22,347 bases of DNA from WQUF01 sp031549525 (GCA_031549525.1 JAVBPQ010000065.1:1-22347); one strand, 5' to 3'; shown: positions 8,827 to 18,035, numbered from the stretch's first letter. Program-made: numbers and translations. Notes: generated by a model not told the origin, from the letters alone.

Positions 8827-11800
8827 TGAGCAAAAAAAAGCGATAGAGGAAAATGGATGCAGCCTTATAGTTTCAGCAGCAGCAGGATCAGGAAAGACTG
8901 CAGTTTTAGTTGAGAGGATAATAAAGAAGATAATAGATATAAACAGCAAGATAAATATAGATAATCTTTTGGTAGTTACCTTTACAAATGCTGCTGCAGC
9001 CGAGATGAAAGAGAGAATTGAAAAATCCTTAAACGATATATTAAAAGATAAGAATTTAGATAAAAAATATATATCTCATGTTACAAAGCAGATCAACCTT
9101 TTACCCATTTCAAATATTACCACAATTCACAGCTTTTGCATGAACGTTGTACGAGATAATCTCCACAAAATAGATTCTTTAGATTCTGGTTTTAAAGTAG
9201 GGGATGAAGCTGAGATAAACAATATTTTAGATGATGCTTTAGAGGAATTATTTGAAGAAGAATTGTTAAAAGAGGATAAAGAAAAAAAAGAAAAATTTGT
9301 AAATCTCATATATTTCTTTGATGAGAGAAGAGAAGAAAGATGCAAAGATGCCATTAAAGAGCTATATATCTTTGCAAGGAGCTTTCCTCACTTTGAAGAC
9401 TGGCTTACAGAATCATCAGAGAGGTTAAATATTAAAGACGAAGAGGGTCTTTTAAACAGCATATTTTATAAACATCTATATATGGAAATGATTTTTGAAA
9501 TAAAAAGCCATATAAAAGGTCTTACAAAAGCTGAAGACTATCTTAGCAAAATATCTGGATTTGAAAGGTACTATATGAATTATGTGATGCTAAGGGAGAG
9601 CCTGGAGGTTTTATGTTATTGTGAAGACATAGAGGACCTCTTAAGTAAGATAGAGAAATTTTCTTTTGAGAGGTTACCTACAATAAAGGGCTTTAAAGAT
9701 GAAAAAGACATGGTTAAAGGCATACGAAGTGATATAAAAGATTATATAGAATCTATAAAAAAGAAGTATTGTAAAAATACTGAATATATTTTAAAAGTCA
9801 TAAGAGGGAGCTATGATACAATATCTGAACTTACGAGGGTTATTTTAAGGCTTCATGAGATATTTTCTACAAAGAAGCATGAGAGAAACCTCATGGATTT
9901 TAACGATATGGAGCATATGTGCTTTGATGTTTTGATTTCAAAGAATGAAGATGGAGCCTATGAGCCTTCAAGTGAAGCTAAATATTATATGGAAAAGTTT
10001 TCTGAAATCTTAATCGATGAATATCAGGATTCAAATAGGATACAAGAGGAGATCTTAAAATCCATAGGAAGGGAAAACTCTCATTATAAAACACCTAATA
10101 TATTTATGGTTGGGGATGTAAAGCAGAGCATTTACAGGTTTAGAAATGCTTGCCCTGAGATGTTTATAGAGAAATATAAAACCTATAAAGAGGAGGGCTC
10201 ACATAGAAAAATCAAGCTCTATAAGAACTTTAGAAGCTTAGAAAACATACTAGAAGCTGTAAACCTTGTGTTTAAGCTTATAATGTCTGAGAGCTTAGGG
10301 GAAATTGAATACACTAAAGAGGAGTATTTAACTCTAGGTTCAGATGTTGAAGGCTTAGGCGAAGTTGAAATAAACATATTAGATTACGATAAAGAATATG
10401 AGAGTGATGATGAAGAGATAACAAGTATTGGGGCAGAAGCTAGGATGGTAGGGAAGATGATACAGGACCTTATAAAGAAAAAACATATGATATGGAAAGG
10501 TGATTCTCTATCTGAAATAGATTATCGTGATATTGTCATACTATCAAGGGCTACTGAATCTGCTTCTAGAATATTTTTAGAGGAATTTTCAAAGCTTTCT
10601 ATACCTGTATTTGCAGATAGCAAGACGGGATATTTTGAAAGCTATGAAGTAAAGACAATCTTATCCCTTCTTTCTATAATAGATAATCCATATCAGGATA
10701 TACCTCTTTTGTCTGTTTTAAAATCTCCAATTGGCGGATTTTGCCCTGATGAAATAATGGATATACGGCTTATTGATGAAGAGTCATATATCTATGAAAA
10801 CATGCTAAAAATGGAAGATGAGAAGGTTAAGAGTTTTATAGAAAAAATTGTATCCTTTAGGGAAGATTCAACCCATATGAGGATACACGAACTCATATGG
10901 AAATTATGTACAGAAACTGGGTTTTATGGATATGTTGCAGCTCTTCCCTATGGAAATGAGAGGAGAGCTAATTTAAAGCTTTTATTTGAAAAGGGAAAAG
11001 ATTTTGAAGAGGCAAATTTTAGGGGGCTTTTTAAATTTATAAACTTTATAAATAAATTTAAAGAATCAAATGGAGATTTTGGTGCTGCTAAGATCATGGG
11101 CGAAAATGAAAATGTTGTTAGATTTATGAGCATACATAAGAGCAAAGGTCTTGAATTTCCTGTGGTGATACTTACAAGGTGCGGAAAGAATATAAATTTT
11201 ATGAGTTTAAATAAAAAGCTAATATACCATGGAGATTTAGGGATAGCTATGGATTATGTGGATTTTGAAAAAAGGACCTTAATGAAAAATATAGTAAAAG
11301 ATATAATAAAAGATAGATTAAAGAGAGAAACCTTGTCAGAAGAGATGAGGCTTCTTTATGTAGCTATGACCCGTGCAAAATATAAGCTCATGATAACAGG
11401 TTCGGTTTCAAATTTAGAAAAGAATATAGTAAAATGGAAGGGTAGCTTAAACTTCATAGATGATAAGCTTTCAAATTCATATGTGGCATCTTCAAAAAAT
11501 TTCTTGGATTTTTTAATGCCTGCAGTATTTTCAAATTGCCATATTTTTAAATTTACTAAGATGAGTATGGAGGATATAGATATCAGTGTACCAGATAAGG
11601 TGGAGTTTTTAGAAGAAAGAGGTATTGATCCTGTAATATTCAACGAGATAGATAGGAGGCTTAATTTTATATATCCTCATGAAAGAGCTACTAATTTGCC
11701 TACTCGTGTTACTGTAACTGAATTAAAAAGAAGATGGGAAATGTTTGAAAGTGGTGAAGAATTTCAAAATGACATCATAATAAATTCTCCAAGATTTTTA

Positions 11801-12331
11801 AATGAAAGGATGAATATAAAGGGAAGTGAAATTGGAATAGTAAACCATCTGTTTTTGCAGCACCTTGATTTTAAGAAAGAGTATACATATGAATCCTTAA
11901 ATGAAGAGATAGATATTATGATAAAAAAAGGGCTTATATTAAAAGATCAGAAGATGCTTATAATGGTTAAAAATGTGATGGAGTTTTTGTCTTCAGATAT
12001 AATAAAAAGGCTGAAGGATTCAAAAAAAGTCATGAAAGAATTTCCTTTTCAAAGCTTATTTTATTCTTATGAATTATTTCCTGATGAGGTATATGACAAA
12101 AAAAGTGAAGATAAGGTTATGATTCAAGGGATTGCGGATATTTTCTTTGAAGAAGATGATGGGATTGTCCTTTTAGATTATAAGACAGAGAGAGGAGATT
12201 ATGAAGCTATCAAATCAAAATATAGAAGACAGCTTGAATTATACTCAAAATGCATTGAGAAAATACTAAACAAAAGGGTTAAGGAAAAGTTTATTTACCT
12301 TCTTTCTTTGGGCAAAATATTAAAATTATAG
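8810..12331 (+). CDS. addA: ATP-dependent helicase/nuclease subunit A
   Basis: AddA (1173 residues, slightly short for clostridial AddA) is the motor and second nuclease of AddAB. All UvrD-type helicase motifs are readable: Walker A AAAGSGKT at 23-30, TFTNAAAAEMKERI (motif Ia), LIDEYQD at about 401-407 (motif II), VGDVKQSIYRFRNA (III), KNFRS (IV), FMSIHKSKGLEFPVV (V) and LLYVAMTRAKYKL (VI). The C-terminal RecB-like nuclease has Asp1110 in QGIADI and DYKT at 1123-1126, with a following RRQLELYSK, so it should be active. The ribosome site GAGGAGG lies inside the end of addB. The response-regulator start codon follows its stop after 13 bases. Confidence 0.95.
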   Translation: MRQWTDEQKKAIEENGCSLIVSAAAGSGKTAVLVERIIKKIIDINSKINIDNLLVVTFTNAAAAEMKERIEKSLNDILKDKNLDKKYISHVTKQINLLPISNITTIHSFCMNVVRDNLHKIDSLDSGFKVGDEAEINNILDDALEELFEEELLKEDKEKKEKFVNLIYFFDERREERCKDAIKELYIFARSFPHFEDWLTESSERLNIKDEEGLLNSIFYKHLYMEMIFEIKSHIKGLTKAEDYLSKISGFERYYMNYVMLRESLEVLCYCEDIEDLLSKIEKFSFERLPTIKGFKDEKDMVKGIRSDIKDYIESIKKKYCKNTEYILKVIRGSYDTISELTRVILRLHEIFSTKKHERNLMDFNDMEHMCFDVLISKNEDGAYEPSSEAKYYMEKFSEILIDEYQDSNRIQEEILKSIGRENSHYKTPNIFMVGDVKQSIYRFRNACPEMFIEKYKTYKEEGSHRKIKLYKNFRSLENILEAVNLVFKLIMSESLGEIEYTKEEYLTLGSDVEGLGEVEINILDYDKEYESDDEEITSIGAEARMVGKMIQDLIKKKHMIWKGDSLSEIDYRDIVILSRATESASRIFLEEFSKLSIPVFADSKTGYFESYEVKTILSLLSIIDNPYQDIPLLSVLKSPIGGFCPDEIMDIRLIDEESYIYENMLKMEDEKVKSFIEKIVSFREDSTHMRIHELIWKLCTETGFYGYVAALPYGNERRANLKLLFEKGKDFEEANFRGLFKFINFINKFKESNGDFGAAKIMGENENVVRFMSIHKSKGLEFPVVILTRCGKNINFMSLNKKLIYHGDLGIAMDYVDFEKRTLMKNIVKDIIKDRLKRETLSEEMRLLYVAMTRAKYKLMITGSVSNLEKNIVKWKGSLNFIDDKLSNSYVASSKNFLDFLMPAVFSNCHIFKFTKMSMEDIDISVPDKVEFLEERGIDPVIFNEIDRRLNFIYPHERATNLPTRVTVTELKRRWEMFESGEEFQNDIIINSPRFLNERMNIKGSEIGIVNHLFLQHLDFKKEYTYESLNEEIDIMIKKGLILKDQKMLIMVKNVMEFLSSDIIKRLKDSKKVMKEFPFQSLFYSYELFPDEVYDKKSEDKVMIQGIADIFFEEDDGIVLLDYKTERGDYEAIKSKYRRQLELYSKCIEKILNKRVKEKFIYLLSLGKILKL

Positions 12332-12344
12332 ATAGGTGAGGAAG

Positions 12345-13037
12345 ATGGATATAAAGACCATTCTTATTGTGGATGATGAAAAATATATAAGGGAGATTTT
12401 AAAGATTCAGTTTAACAATGCAGGTTTTGATGTTTTTGCTTGTGAAAATGGAAAGGTTGCTCTTGATATTTTTGATAAAGAATCCATACATCTTATTATA
12501 CTAGATCTTATGATGCCTGTTATGGATGGAGAAGAATGTTGCAGGCAGATAAGGAAAAGGTCTAAAGGAGTTCCTATAATAGTGCTCTCTGCAAAGGGGG
12601 AGTATGTGGATAAGGTAAATGTCTTAAATATGGGAGCAGATGATTATGTTGTAAAGCCCTTTAACCCAGAAGAGCTTCTAGCTAGGGTAAGAGCCCAATT
12701 TAGGCGACTTGAAATTTTAAATAAGAAAGATGAAAGCTTAGATATAGTAGAAATCGATGCTTTAACTGTAGATTTAAAAAAGAGGATAATAAAAGTTAAA
12801 GAAGAGCTTGTGAGGATAACTCCCATTGAGTTTGCAATTTTAGAGTTTCTTATACAAAACAGGGGAAAAGTTTTTAGCATAAGTGAAATATATGAATTTG
12901 TCTGGAGAGAAAAATATTTTGAGTCAGATAATACTGTCATGGTACATATAAGAAGGCTTAGAGGTAAAATTGAAGAAGAACCCAATAATCCAAAGATAAT
13001 TAAGACCGTTTGGGGAGTTGGATATAAGATAGAATGA
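12345..13037 (+). CDS. OmpR/PhoB-family response regulator
   Basis: 230 residues from the ATG at 12345. I prefer it to the in-frame GTG at 12336, because AGGTGA (12334-12339) is well spaced for the ATG and overlaps the GTG. The receiver domain shows the acidic pair Asp10-Asp11, the phospho-acceptor Asp54 (LIILDLMMPVMDG), Ser82 and Lys104 in VVKPF, all standard. The C-terminal winged helix ends in HIRRLRGKIEE and VWGVGYKIE, typical of the Trans_reg_C DNA-binding domain. It is a cytoplasmic transcription factor controlled by the kinase encoded next to it (ATGA overlap). Target genes cannot be deduced. Its position directly behind addA suggests co-transcription with the recombination genes. Confidence 0.92.
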   Translation: MDIKTILIVDDEKYIREILKIQFNNAGFDVFACENGKVALDIFDKESIHLIILDLMMPVMDGEECCRQIRKRSKGVPIIVLSAKGEYVDKVNVLNMGADDYVVKPFNPEELLARVRAQFRRLEILNKKDESLDIVEIDALTVDLKKRIIKVKEELVRITPIEFAILEFLIQNRGKVFSISEIYEFVWREKYFESDNTVMVHIRRLRGKIEEEPNNPKIIKTVWGVGYKIE

Positions 13038-14464
13038 ATAATAAGCTCTTTGTAAAATTATTTATAAAGCTTTTAATGAGCATTATAATAGCCAATGTAT
13101 TATCCTTTGCTTTCTTAAAATATGGTGTTAACTCTAAAAAAAATATACAGAGAGTTCAAATAAATGAGATAGAGAATGCTTTATTTAGAGTAAAAAATGT
13201 AAAGAGCATAGTGAATAATTCCTATAGCATAACCTTGTTTTTAGAAGAGTTAGATAGAACTTATGAGATGTATACAAATAGGGTTTTAGTTGAATTAGGT
13301 CTTAGAAATGAAATATTTAAGATATTGGACTTAAAGTTTAAATCTGAAATTTTTATATTTAAAGACGAAAGTTTGATATATAATTACTCAAAGGGCAGCT
13401 TAATTTATAAGTTCGATAAATATACAATAGATAAATATATATCTAAAGATAGCAGGTTTTACTTTGAAAATAAACTAAATGACCATATATTCCTAGGAGA
13501 TAGCATTAAGCTTTTAGATGGAGATTATAATTTTTTTGTTTATTTTGAACCTATAACTAAGATAGAAATAGATGGTATATATGTTGCTATTATAACTTCA
13601 ATTTTGTTCTTATTTATTTATATCATGCTTTCTTTAAGCCATATCAAGTATTTTAAAGTCATATTAAATGAAGTAAAATATATGGATAGGCATATACCAG
13701 TGCAGGGAAACGACGAATTATCACAGATAGCCTATGGAATTAACATAATAAAAGATGAGATAAAAAAGAAAATTGAAAATGAAGCAAAGCTTGAAAAAAG
13801 CAAACAGGAGCTTATAATAAATATATCACATGATTTAAGAACTCCTCTCACATCAATCATTGGATATCTTTATTTACTTAAAGCTAAGGTAGATGATGAT
13901 GGTAGAGAGTACATAGAGGTTTTGGAAGGTCAGGTAAATAGACTTAAGATACTAATGGATGACCTATTTGAATATGTAAAGCTCACAGATGAAAAAATGC
14001 CCTTAAACAAAAATCTTGTGAATTTTAAGGATTTAATTATGCAGTTTGCTGAAGAAAATTACTATGCAATAAAGGAAAGGGAGTTAAATTTAGAGTTAAA
14101 TATTTGCAATGAAGAGATTTTTTTGTGGCTTGATACAAAGAAGATTTATAGAGTTTTGAGCAATCTAATGAATAATGCTATAAAATATTCAGATGAAAAA
14201 TCTATAATCTATCTCACTGTTGAAAGGAATAAGGAGATAATAAGGATGGGGATAAAAAATACCTGCAAGATGGCAGAAAACATAGATGTAGATAGGATAT
14301 TTGAGAGGTTTTACAGAGAAAATATAGGAAAAGAAAAGGGAAGTGGTCTTGGTCTTGCCATCGCAAAAGGTATTGTAGATTTGCATGGAGGAAAACTCTA
14401 TGGTGAATTAATCTCTAAAAATGAGATTGAATTCATAATGGAGTTTATTGATAATACTATTTAA
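13034..14464 (+). CDS. Sensor histidine kinase (VanS/PhoR-like)
   Basis: 476 residues, overlapping the regulator by four bases. Two membrane helices (about 8-29 and 183-203) enclose an extracytoplasmic sensor region of about 150 residues with no domain that I recognise. A short HAMP-like linker and coiled segment lead to the H box ISHDLRTPLTSIIGY (phospho-accepting His266). The N box is LMNNAIKYSDE, the F box IFERFYREN, and the G2 box GSGLGLAIAKGIVDLHGG. The G1 box, normally D-x-G-x-G, reads MGIKNTCKMAENIDVDR and has no Asp or Gly pair; related VanS-like kinases also show KNT-type replacements here, so activity is still likely. It presumably phosphorylates the upstream regulator in response to an envelope signal. 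Confidence 0.92.
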   Translation: MNNKLFVKLFIKLLMSIIIANVLSFAFLKYGVNSKKNIQRVQINEIENALFRVKNVKSIVNNSYSITLFLEELDRTYEMYTNRVLVELGLRNEIFKILDLKFKSEIFIFKDESLIYNYSKGSLIYKFDKYTIDKYISKDSRFYFENKLNDHIFLGDSIKLLDGDYNFFVYFEPITKIEIDGIYVAIITSILFLFIYIMLSLSHIKYFKVILNEVKYMDRHIPVQGNDELSQIAYGINIIKDEIKKKIENEAKLEKSKQELIINISHDLRTPLTSIIGYLYLLKAKVDDDGREYIEVLEGQVNRLKILMDDLFEYVKLTDEKMPLNKNLVNFKDLIMQFAEENYYAIKERELNLELNICNEEIFLWLDTKKIYRVLSNLMNNAIKYSDEKSIIYLTVERNKEIIRMGIKNTCKMAENIDVDRIFERFYRENIGKEKGSGLGLAIAKGIVDLHGGKLYGELISKNEIEFIMEFIDNTI

Positions 14465-14483
14465 AATTTAGGGGGTAATTATT

Positions 14484-15125
14484 ATGGATGATAACAAATT
14501 ACAAGTCATAAGGAAAAGAATTGAGAAAACTGTTAATGCGCTTTTAAAAAATAATATCTCAGCTCTATCTCTAAAGGATGAAAATGAGCTTATCGATTAT
14601 TTAAAGAGCAATTTAGAAGAGGAAAGCGTTATATCTTCAGGTGGGTCTGTTACTTTAAAAGAAACTGGTGTGATGAATCTTTTAAGATCTGGTAAATATA
14701 AATTTTTAGATAGATATCAAGAAGGTTTGACTAAAGAAGGGATGCATGATATCCACATAAAAGCCCTTGGAGCAGATTATTATTTTACAAGCTCAAATGC
14801 TGTCACTGAAGATGGATGGCTTTATAATGTGGATTCAAATGGAAATCGTGTTGCTGCAATGTTGTTTGGACCTAAAAAGGTATTTGTAATATGCGGATAC
14901 AATAAGATAGTAAAGAATTTAGATGAAGCTATTTCAATGGTGGAGAGGGTTTCGGGACCAGCTAACACTTTAAGGCTTAATAAGGATACTCCTTGTACAA
15001 AAGTAGGTGAATGCGTTAATTGTAAATCCGATGGGAGGATATGCAATGAGTATACTTTGATAAAAAGACAAAATGATAAAAGTAGGATAACTGTTATATT
15101 TATTGAAAAAGAGTTAGGATATTAA
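14484..15125 (+). CDS. LUD-domain protein (lactate-utilisation-like)
   Basis: 213 residues with a GGGGG ribosome site, 19 bases after the kinase stop, so it is the last gene of the addBA run. The LUD (DUF162) fold is recognised from VISSGGSVTLKETGVMNLLR at about 52-71, the ALGADYYFTSSNAVTEDG stretch at about 92-109 and KVFVICGYNKIVKNLDEA at about 131-148. A family-typical cysteine segment follows: TPCTKVGECVNCKSDGRIC near residues 171-189. LutC-type relatives take part in L-lactate oxidation with LutA and LutB, but those partners are absent here. Stand-alone clostridial members have no assigned reaction. The cysteine cluster could bind metal or be redox-active; this is inference. Confidence 0.85.
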   Translation: MDDNKLQVIRKRIEKTVNALLKNNISALSLKDENELIDYLKSNLEEESVISSGGSVTLKETGVMNLLRSGKYKFLDRYQEGLTKEGMHDIHIKALGADYYFTSSNAVTEDGWLYNVDSNGNRVAAMLFGPKKVFVICGYNKIVKNLDEAISMVERVSGPANTLRLNKDTPCTKVGECVNCKSDGRICNEYTLIKRQNDKSRITVIFIEKELGY

Positions 15126-15135
15126 AAATAAACAC

Positions 15136-15177
15136 AGCTCTTGCATATGAACTAGAACATAGTCAATATGGAGAGCT
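15136..15177. terminator. Weak convergent terminator-like hairpin
   Basis: AGCTCT (15136-15141) pairs with AGAGCT (15172-15177), and inside it CATAT (15144-15148) pairs with ATATG (15166-15170). The loop is long and the U-runs are short on both strands (TTATAT on +, GTTTATTTTT on -). It occupies the 52-bp gap between two convergent genes and is the only candidate terminator there. Confidence 0.4.
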
Positions 15178-15855
15178 TTATATCTTCTCACTGTTTAATC
15201 TACGCCTTTGAATAGCACCACACCATTTGTCAAGACCAAATATAATGTAACTCAATATCAATACAATCACGGTTATAGTGAGGACGTATAACATTACACC
15301 ACCTATACCGAGGACATCAACATCTAAGAAAAAGTATGGGTAACGCCTGCCATCTTGGTAAGTAACACCAAGTGGTGCAGCTATTAAAGTGTAACATAGA
15401 TAGCACAGAGGAATAATAGCCCAGCATAGTGGATCGAAAACATTATAGTGTCCTTTCTCATCAAATAAAACCCAATCCAATATTACAAGAATGGGTGTAA
15501 GTAGGTGAATTAAGAAATTGCCAATGTCACCATCAGCCATTGAGAATGGTGTATCTGCAAGCATGAATTGGTATACGAGTAATGTCACAGTAATGGCAAT
15601 AATTACTGCCCCTTTGAAATGTGGCATATAAGTAGCGGTTCCATACAAACCACTTTTTTTCATTTGTACAACTACATAGACCGCAGATACAGCTATGAAC
15701 ACAACGCATAGAACATTGCTTTGCATAGTGTAAAATTTCAACGTGCTCAGGTTTAATTTGTTCGGGAATCCGAATGTAATCAGGACACCTGATAAACCGA
15801 CAACTGTGGTTACTATTTTATAGATTAGAGAAATTATTCGGTTTTTTATATACAT
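15178..15855 (-). CDS. Pr6Pr-family integral membrane protein
   Basis: 225 residues, ATG preceded by AGAGGATGG. The hydropathy read by eye gives about six membrane helices: near residues 10-30, 44-64, 81-99, 112-128, 140-158 and 186-209. The segment RYPYFFLDVDVLGIGGVMLY near the fifth loop and last helix, and FYTMQSN in the first loop, match Pr6Pr proteins (FAR-17a/AIG1-like fold). Bacterial members have no established function; eukaryotic relatives include serine-dependent lipid-ester hydrolases. The Asn and His residues important in those relatives cannot be assigned with confidence here. It lies alone between the LUD gene and a MITE-like repeat, so no pathway is implied. Confidence 0.8.
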   Translation of the reverse strand: MYIKNRIISLIYKIVTTVVGLSGVLITFGFPNKLNLSTLKFYTMQSNVLCVVFIAVSAVYVVVQMKKSGLYGTATYMPHFKGAVIIAITVTLLVYQFMLADTPFSMADGDIGNFLIHLLTPILVILDWVLFDEKGHYNVFDPLCWAIIPLCYLCYTLIAAPLGVTYQDGRRYPYFFLDVDVLGIGGVMLYVLTITVIVLILSYIIFGLDKWCGAIQRRRLNSEKI

Positions 15856-15914
15856 AATACCATCCTCTTTTCATCTAAAATGTGACAAGGATACTCTTAC
15901 TTTTTTAGGTTATA

Positions 15915-16035
15915 CTTGACCCACAAATTCAGGAAATATTGTTTATAAAATTTAGTATTTTTAAAAACAGCAATTATTTGGTAAAAGCGCTGTTTTCAAT
16001 ACTTTGAAAAATTTTTTAAAAAGTTGTGGGTCAAG
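15915..16035. mobile_element. 121-bp MITE-like element
   Basis: Perfect 12-bp terminal inverted repeats CTTGACCCACAA (15915-15926) and its complement (16024-16035) enclose a non-coding AT-rich centre. The centre contains nested complementary arms: AGTATT/AATACT (15954-15959 with 15998-16003) and AAAACAGC/GCTGTTTT (15964-15971 with 15989-15996). The whole element could fold into one long hairpin, as miniature inverted-repeat elements do. No clear target-site duplication was found at the edges. The parent transposon family is not identified. Confidence 0.6.
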
Positions 16036-16094
16036 ATTAGACTTCTCTAAGTGAGTAGTTGGCATTTATCTTAAGTTAATTATAAGTTTAAAAG

Positions 16095-16260
16095 ATAGGG
16101 GTGCATAAGTCAATAACCCGCACAGCTAAAGCAAGATAAACTGATAAAATATCAAGTATATAAATGATGTTAGAGGATAACAGCTTAGTACTGTCATGAG
16201 TGTTGGGTGCAACGGAACTACTAGAAATATCCTAGGTTAAGTCTCGAAAGGATATCCTCA
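16095..16260 (+). ncRNA. Structured-RNA-like stretch, possible remnant of an IS200/IS605-type right end
   Basis: This non-coding stretch has several complementary arms: GGGT/ACCC near 16098-16119, ACAG/CTGT near 16180-16195, GAGGATA (from about 16174) with TATCCTC (16253-16259), and ATATCCT/AGGATAT (16227-16233 with 16249-16255). It also contains purine-rich single-stranded-looking motifs such as GGTGCAACGGAACTAC, and a T7 run follows at 16263. The look is that of the RNA encoded past tnpB in IS605-like elements, or of an intron-like ribozyme fragment, but no tnpB gene is present. On the minus strand it is the 3' flank of the ABC operon. Assignment is tentative. Confidence 0.3.
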
Positions 16261-16301
16261 GCTTTTTTTCCTGTTTTCATATACAATTTCCTTCAAATTC
16301 T

Positions 16302-18035
16302 TTATACGCTCCAGCCAAGGCTTTCTTGCTGGATGCTCCAAAGCTTTGCATATAATCCCTTCTTTTTCAGCAGTTCAGCATGAGTGCCTTGTTCGGATAG
16401 CCTGCCGTTATCAAGCACTACGATTTTATTCGCACCAGCAATAGTCTTCAGCCTGTGGGCAATGACGATGACTGTACGGTTTTTAATAAGCGCAGATATG
16501 GCTTTCTGAATCAGCACCTCGTTTTCAGGATCAAGGGAGGCAGTGGCTTCGTCAAGTAGCACAATGGGCGCATCCTTGAGTATTGCTCTAGCAATGGAAA
16601 TACGCTGACGTTCGCCCCCTGATAGTGTACATCCGTTTTCACCAATTAAGGTATCATAGCCTTTTTCCATCTTGTTGATAAACTCATCACATTGGGCAAT
16701 TCTAGCGGCGATACGGACTTCTTCGTCTGTTGCGCCTTCCTTGCCGATACGGATATTATTTATGATGGTATCATTGAACAGCACTACATCCTGGAACACA
16801 AAGGACATATACTTCATCAGAGCCTCTGGCTCAATATCCCGTATGTTTTTGCCGCCTATAGCCACCTTGCCATCGTTCACGTCCCAGAACCGTGCAATCA
16901 AACGGGAAATGGTTGATTTGCCTGAACCAGATGGTCCAACCAGTGCTGTAACAGCATTCTGGGGCAGGGTCACATTTAAATCTTTGATGACATCATCTTT
17001 GTTATAGGAAAAAGTGACATTCTTGAACTCGATATTGCAGTGGGGAAGTTTTATATTCGTATTACCATCCATCGTTGGTTCTGTGCGGAGTTTTTGCATA
17101 CGTTTGTTGGAGGTGACAAAATACATCAGCTCGGCGGTCATGGTTAAAATGGTTAAGAATGGTGTGTAGATCCTTGTACTTATCATGGTAAAGGTCAAAA
17201 ACAGCAGTGGATTAAGATTACTCTTCGTCAGCAGGTTCACGCCGACTAGAATGACGATTCCGATGCCCACCTGTAAAATAATAGAGGCTAGGGTGACGAA
17301 GCTGCCAGCAATGCCCTCAAACTTGATAACTTCCTTCATCATGGTTTTCAATGATGCTTTTAGTGCTTCCGACTTTTCACCAGATAATCCGAAGGCTTTA
17401 ACCACCTTGATACCATCAAGATACTCTTGTATCTGCTTGGAAACATTGAGCTTTGCTTTTACATGGCGTTCCCCGAAGATTTGTTGTATTTTTCGTGAGA
17501 GATAAATCACACCTATCGAAACAGGAAGTACAAATAACAGTGCCAGCGTCATGCGCCAGTCGTACAGCATAAGCATAATAGCAACGATGATAATTGAGAT
17601 ACTGTTGGCAAAAATCTGTGGAATAGTATGGGATACCATCATCTCAACCGTAGCACAATCGCCTAAGATATTAGTGGTCAGGTCGGACAAATCCTTGCGA
17701 TTGAAAAATGAAATGGGTAACCGTCTGAGCCGTTCGGCAATTTCAACTCTCATATTTGTAGCTTCTTCATATGCTGTAGTGTAAGTTTTATCATATTCCC
17801 AAGCGTACATGATCCAGTAAAGCGTGGCGGCAGCGATCCCAAAACCGAAAAGCATCCACATCCTGTTGGTATCAAGTGGTGTACTACTCACAAGTGGAGC
17901 GATGATCACCTGCATGATCTGCATGATAAGCATATATGGCAAGAACAGGCAGAGATTGGTCAGAACACAGACAACGATGGCCTGTCGCAATTGTTTCTCG
18001 CCTTTAGCTGATAAGTTAAGCATTCTTTTAAGCAT
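16302..18035 (-). CDS. ABC transporter half-unit, siderophore-importer type (second subunit)
   Basis: 577 residues: an N-terminal six-helix exporter-fold membrane domain (helices beginning near 18, 60, 140, 160, 245 and 275) and a C-terminal ATPase. Walker A GPSGSGKS is at 367-374, the Q-loop is FVFQDVVLF, the signature LSGGERQ, Walker B IVLLDEA and the switch AHR, so this site should hydrolyse ATP. The ATG lies inside the end of the upstream ABC gene (8-bp overlap) behind AAGGAGG, so the two are made together as a heterodimer. The fused layout, and its pairing with a flavodoxin and a DUF3793 gene, resemble YbtP/YbtQ and IrtA/IrtB, which import metal-siderophores despite the exporter fold. 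A multidrug or peptide exporter is the alternative. The gene is richer in G+C than the addAB genes. Confidence 0.82.
   Translation of the reverse strand: MLKRMLNLSAKGEKQLRQAIVVCVLTNLCLFLPYMLIMQIMQVIIAPLVSSTPLDTNRMWMLFGFGIAAATLYWIMYAWEYDKTYTTAYEEATNMRVEIAERLRRLPISFFNRKDLSDLTTNILGDCATVEMMVSHTIPQIFANSISIIIVAIMLMLYDWRMTLALLFVLPVSIGVIYLSRKIQQIFGERHVKAKLNVSKQIQEYLDGIKVVKAFGLSGEKSEALKASLKTMMKEVIKFEGIAGSFVTLASIILQVGIGIVILVGVNLLTKSNLNPLLFLTFTMISTRIYTPFLTILTMTAELMYFVTSNKRMQKLRTEPTMDGNTNIKLPHCNIEFKNVTFSYNKDDVIKDLNVTLPQNAVTALVGPSGSGKSTISRLIARFWDVNDGKVAIGGKNIRDIEPEALMKYMSFVFQDVVLFNDTIINNIRIGKEGATDEEVRIAARIAQCDEFINKMEKGYDTLIGENGCTLSGGERQRISIARAILKDAPIVLLDEATASLDPENEVLIQKAISALIKNRTVIVIAHRLKTIAGANKIVVLDNGRLSEQGTHAELLKKKGLYAKLWSIQQESLGWSV

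Noticed and set aside
12336..12344. GTG start of the response regulator
   Set aside because: It lies within the ribosome site of the ATG at 12345 and would add three residues before the normal receiver start.
12644..12985. 113-codon - strand frame inside the response regulator
   Set aside because: Fully antisense to a canonical winged-helix regulator; Ser/Leu/Ile-rich composition typical of reversed AT-rich coding sequence.
16227..16269. ATATCCT/AGGATAT hairpin followed by T7 as a + strand terminator
   Set aside because: The T-run starts eight bases after the stem and no + strand gene precedes it; kept only as part of the structured-RNA-like stretch.
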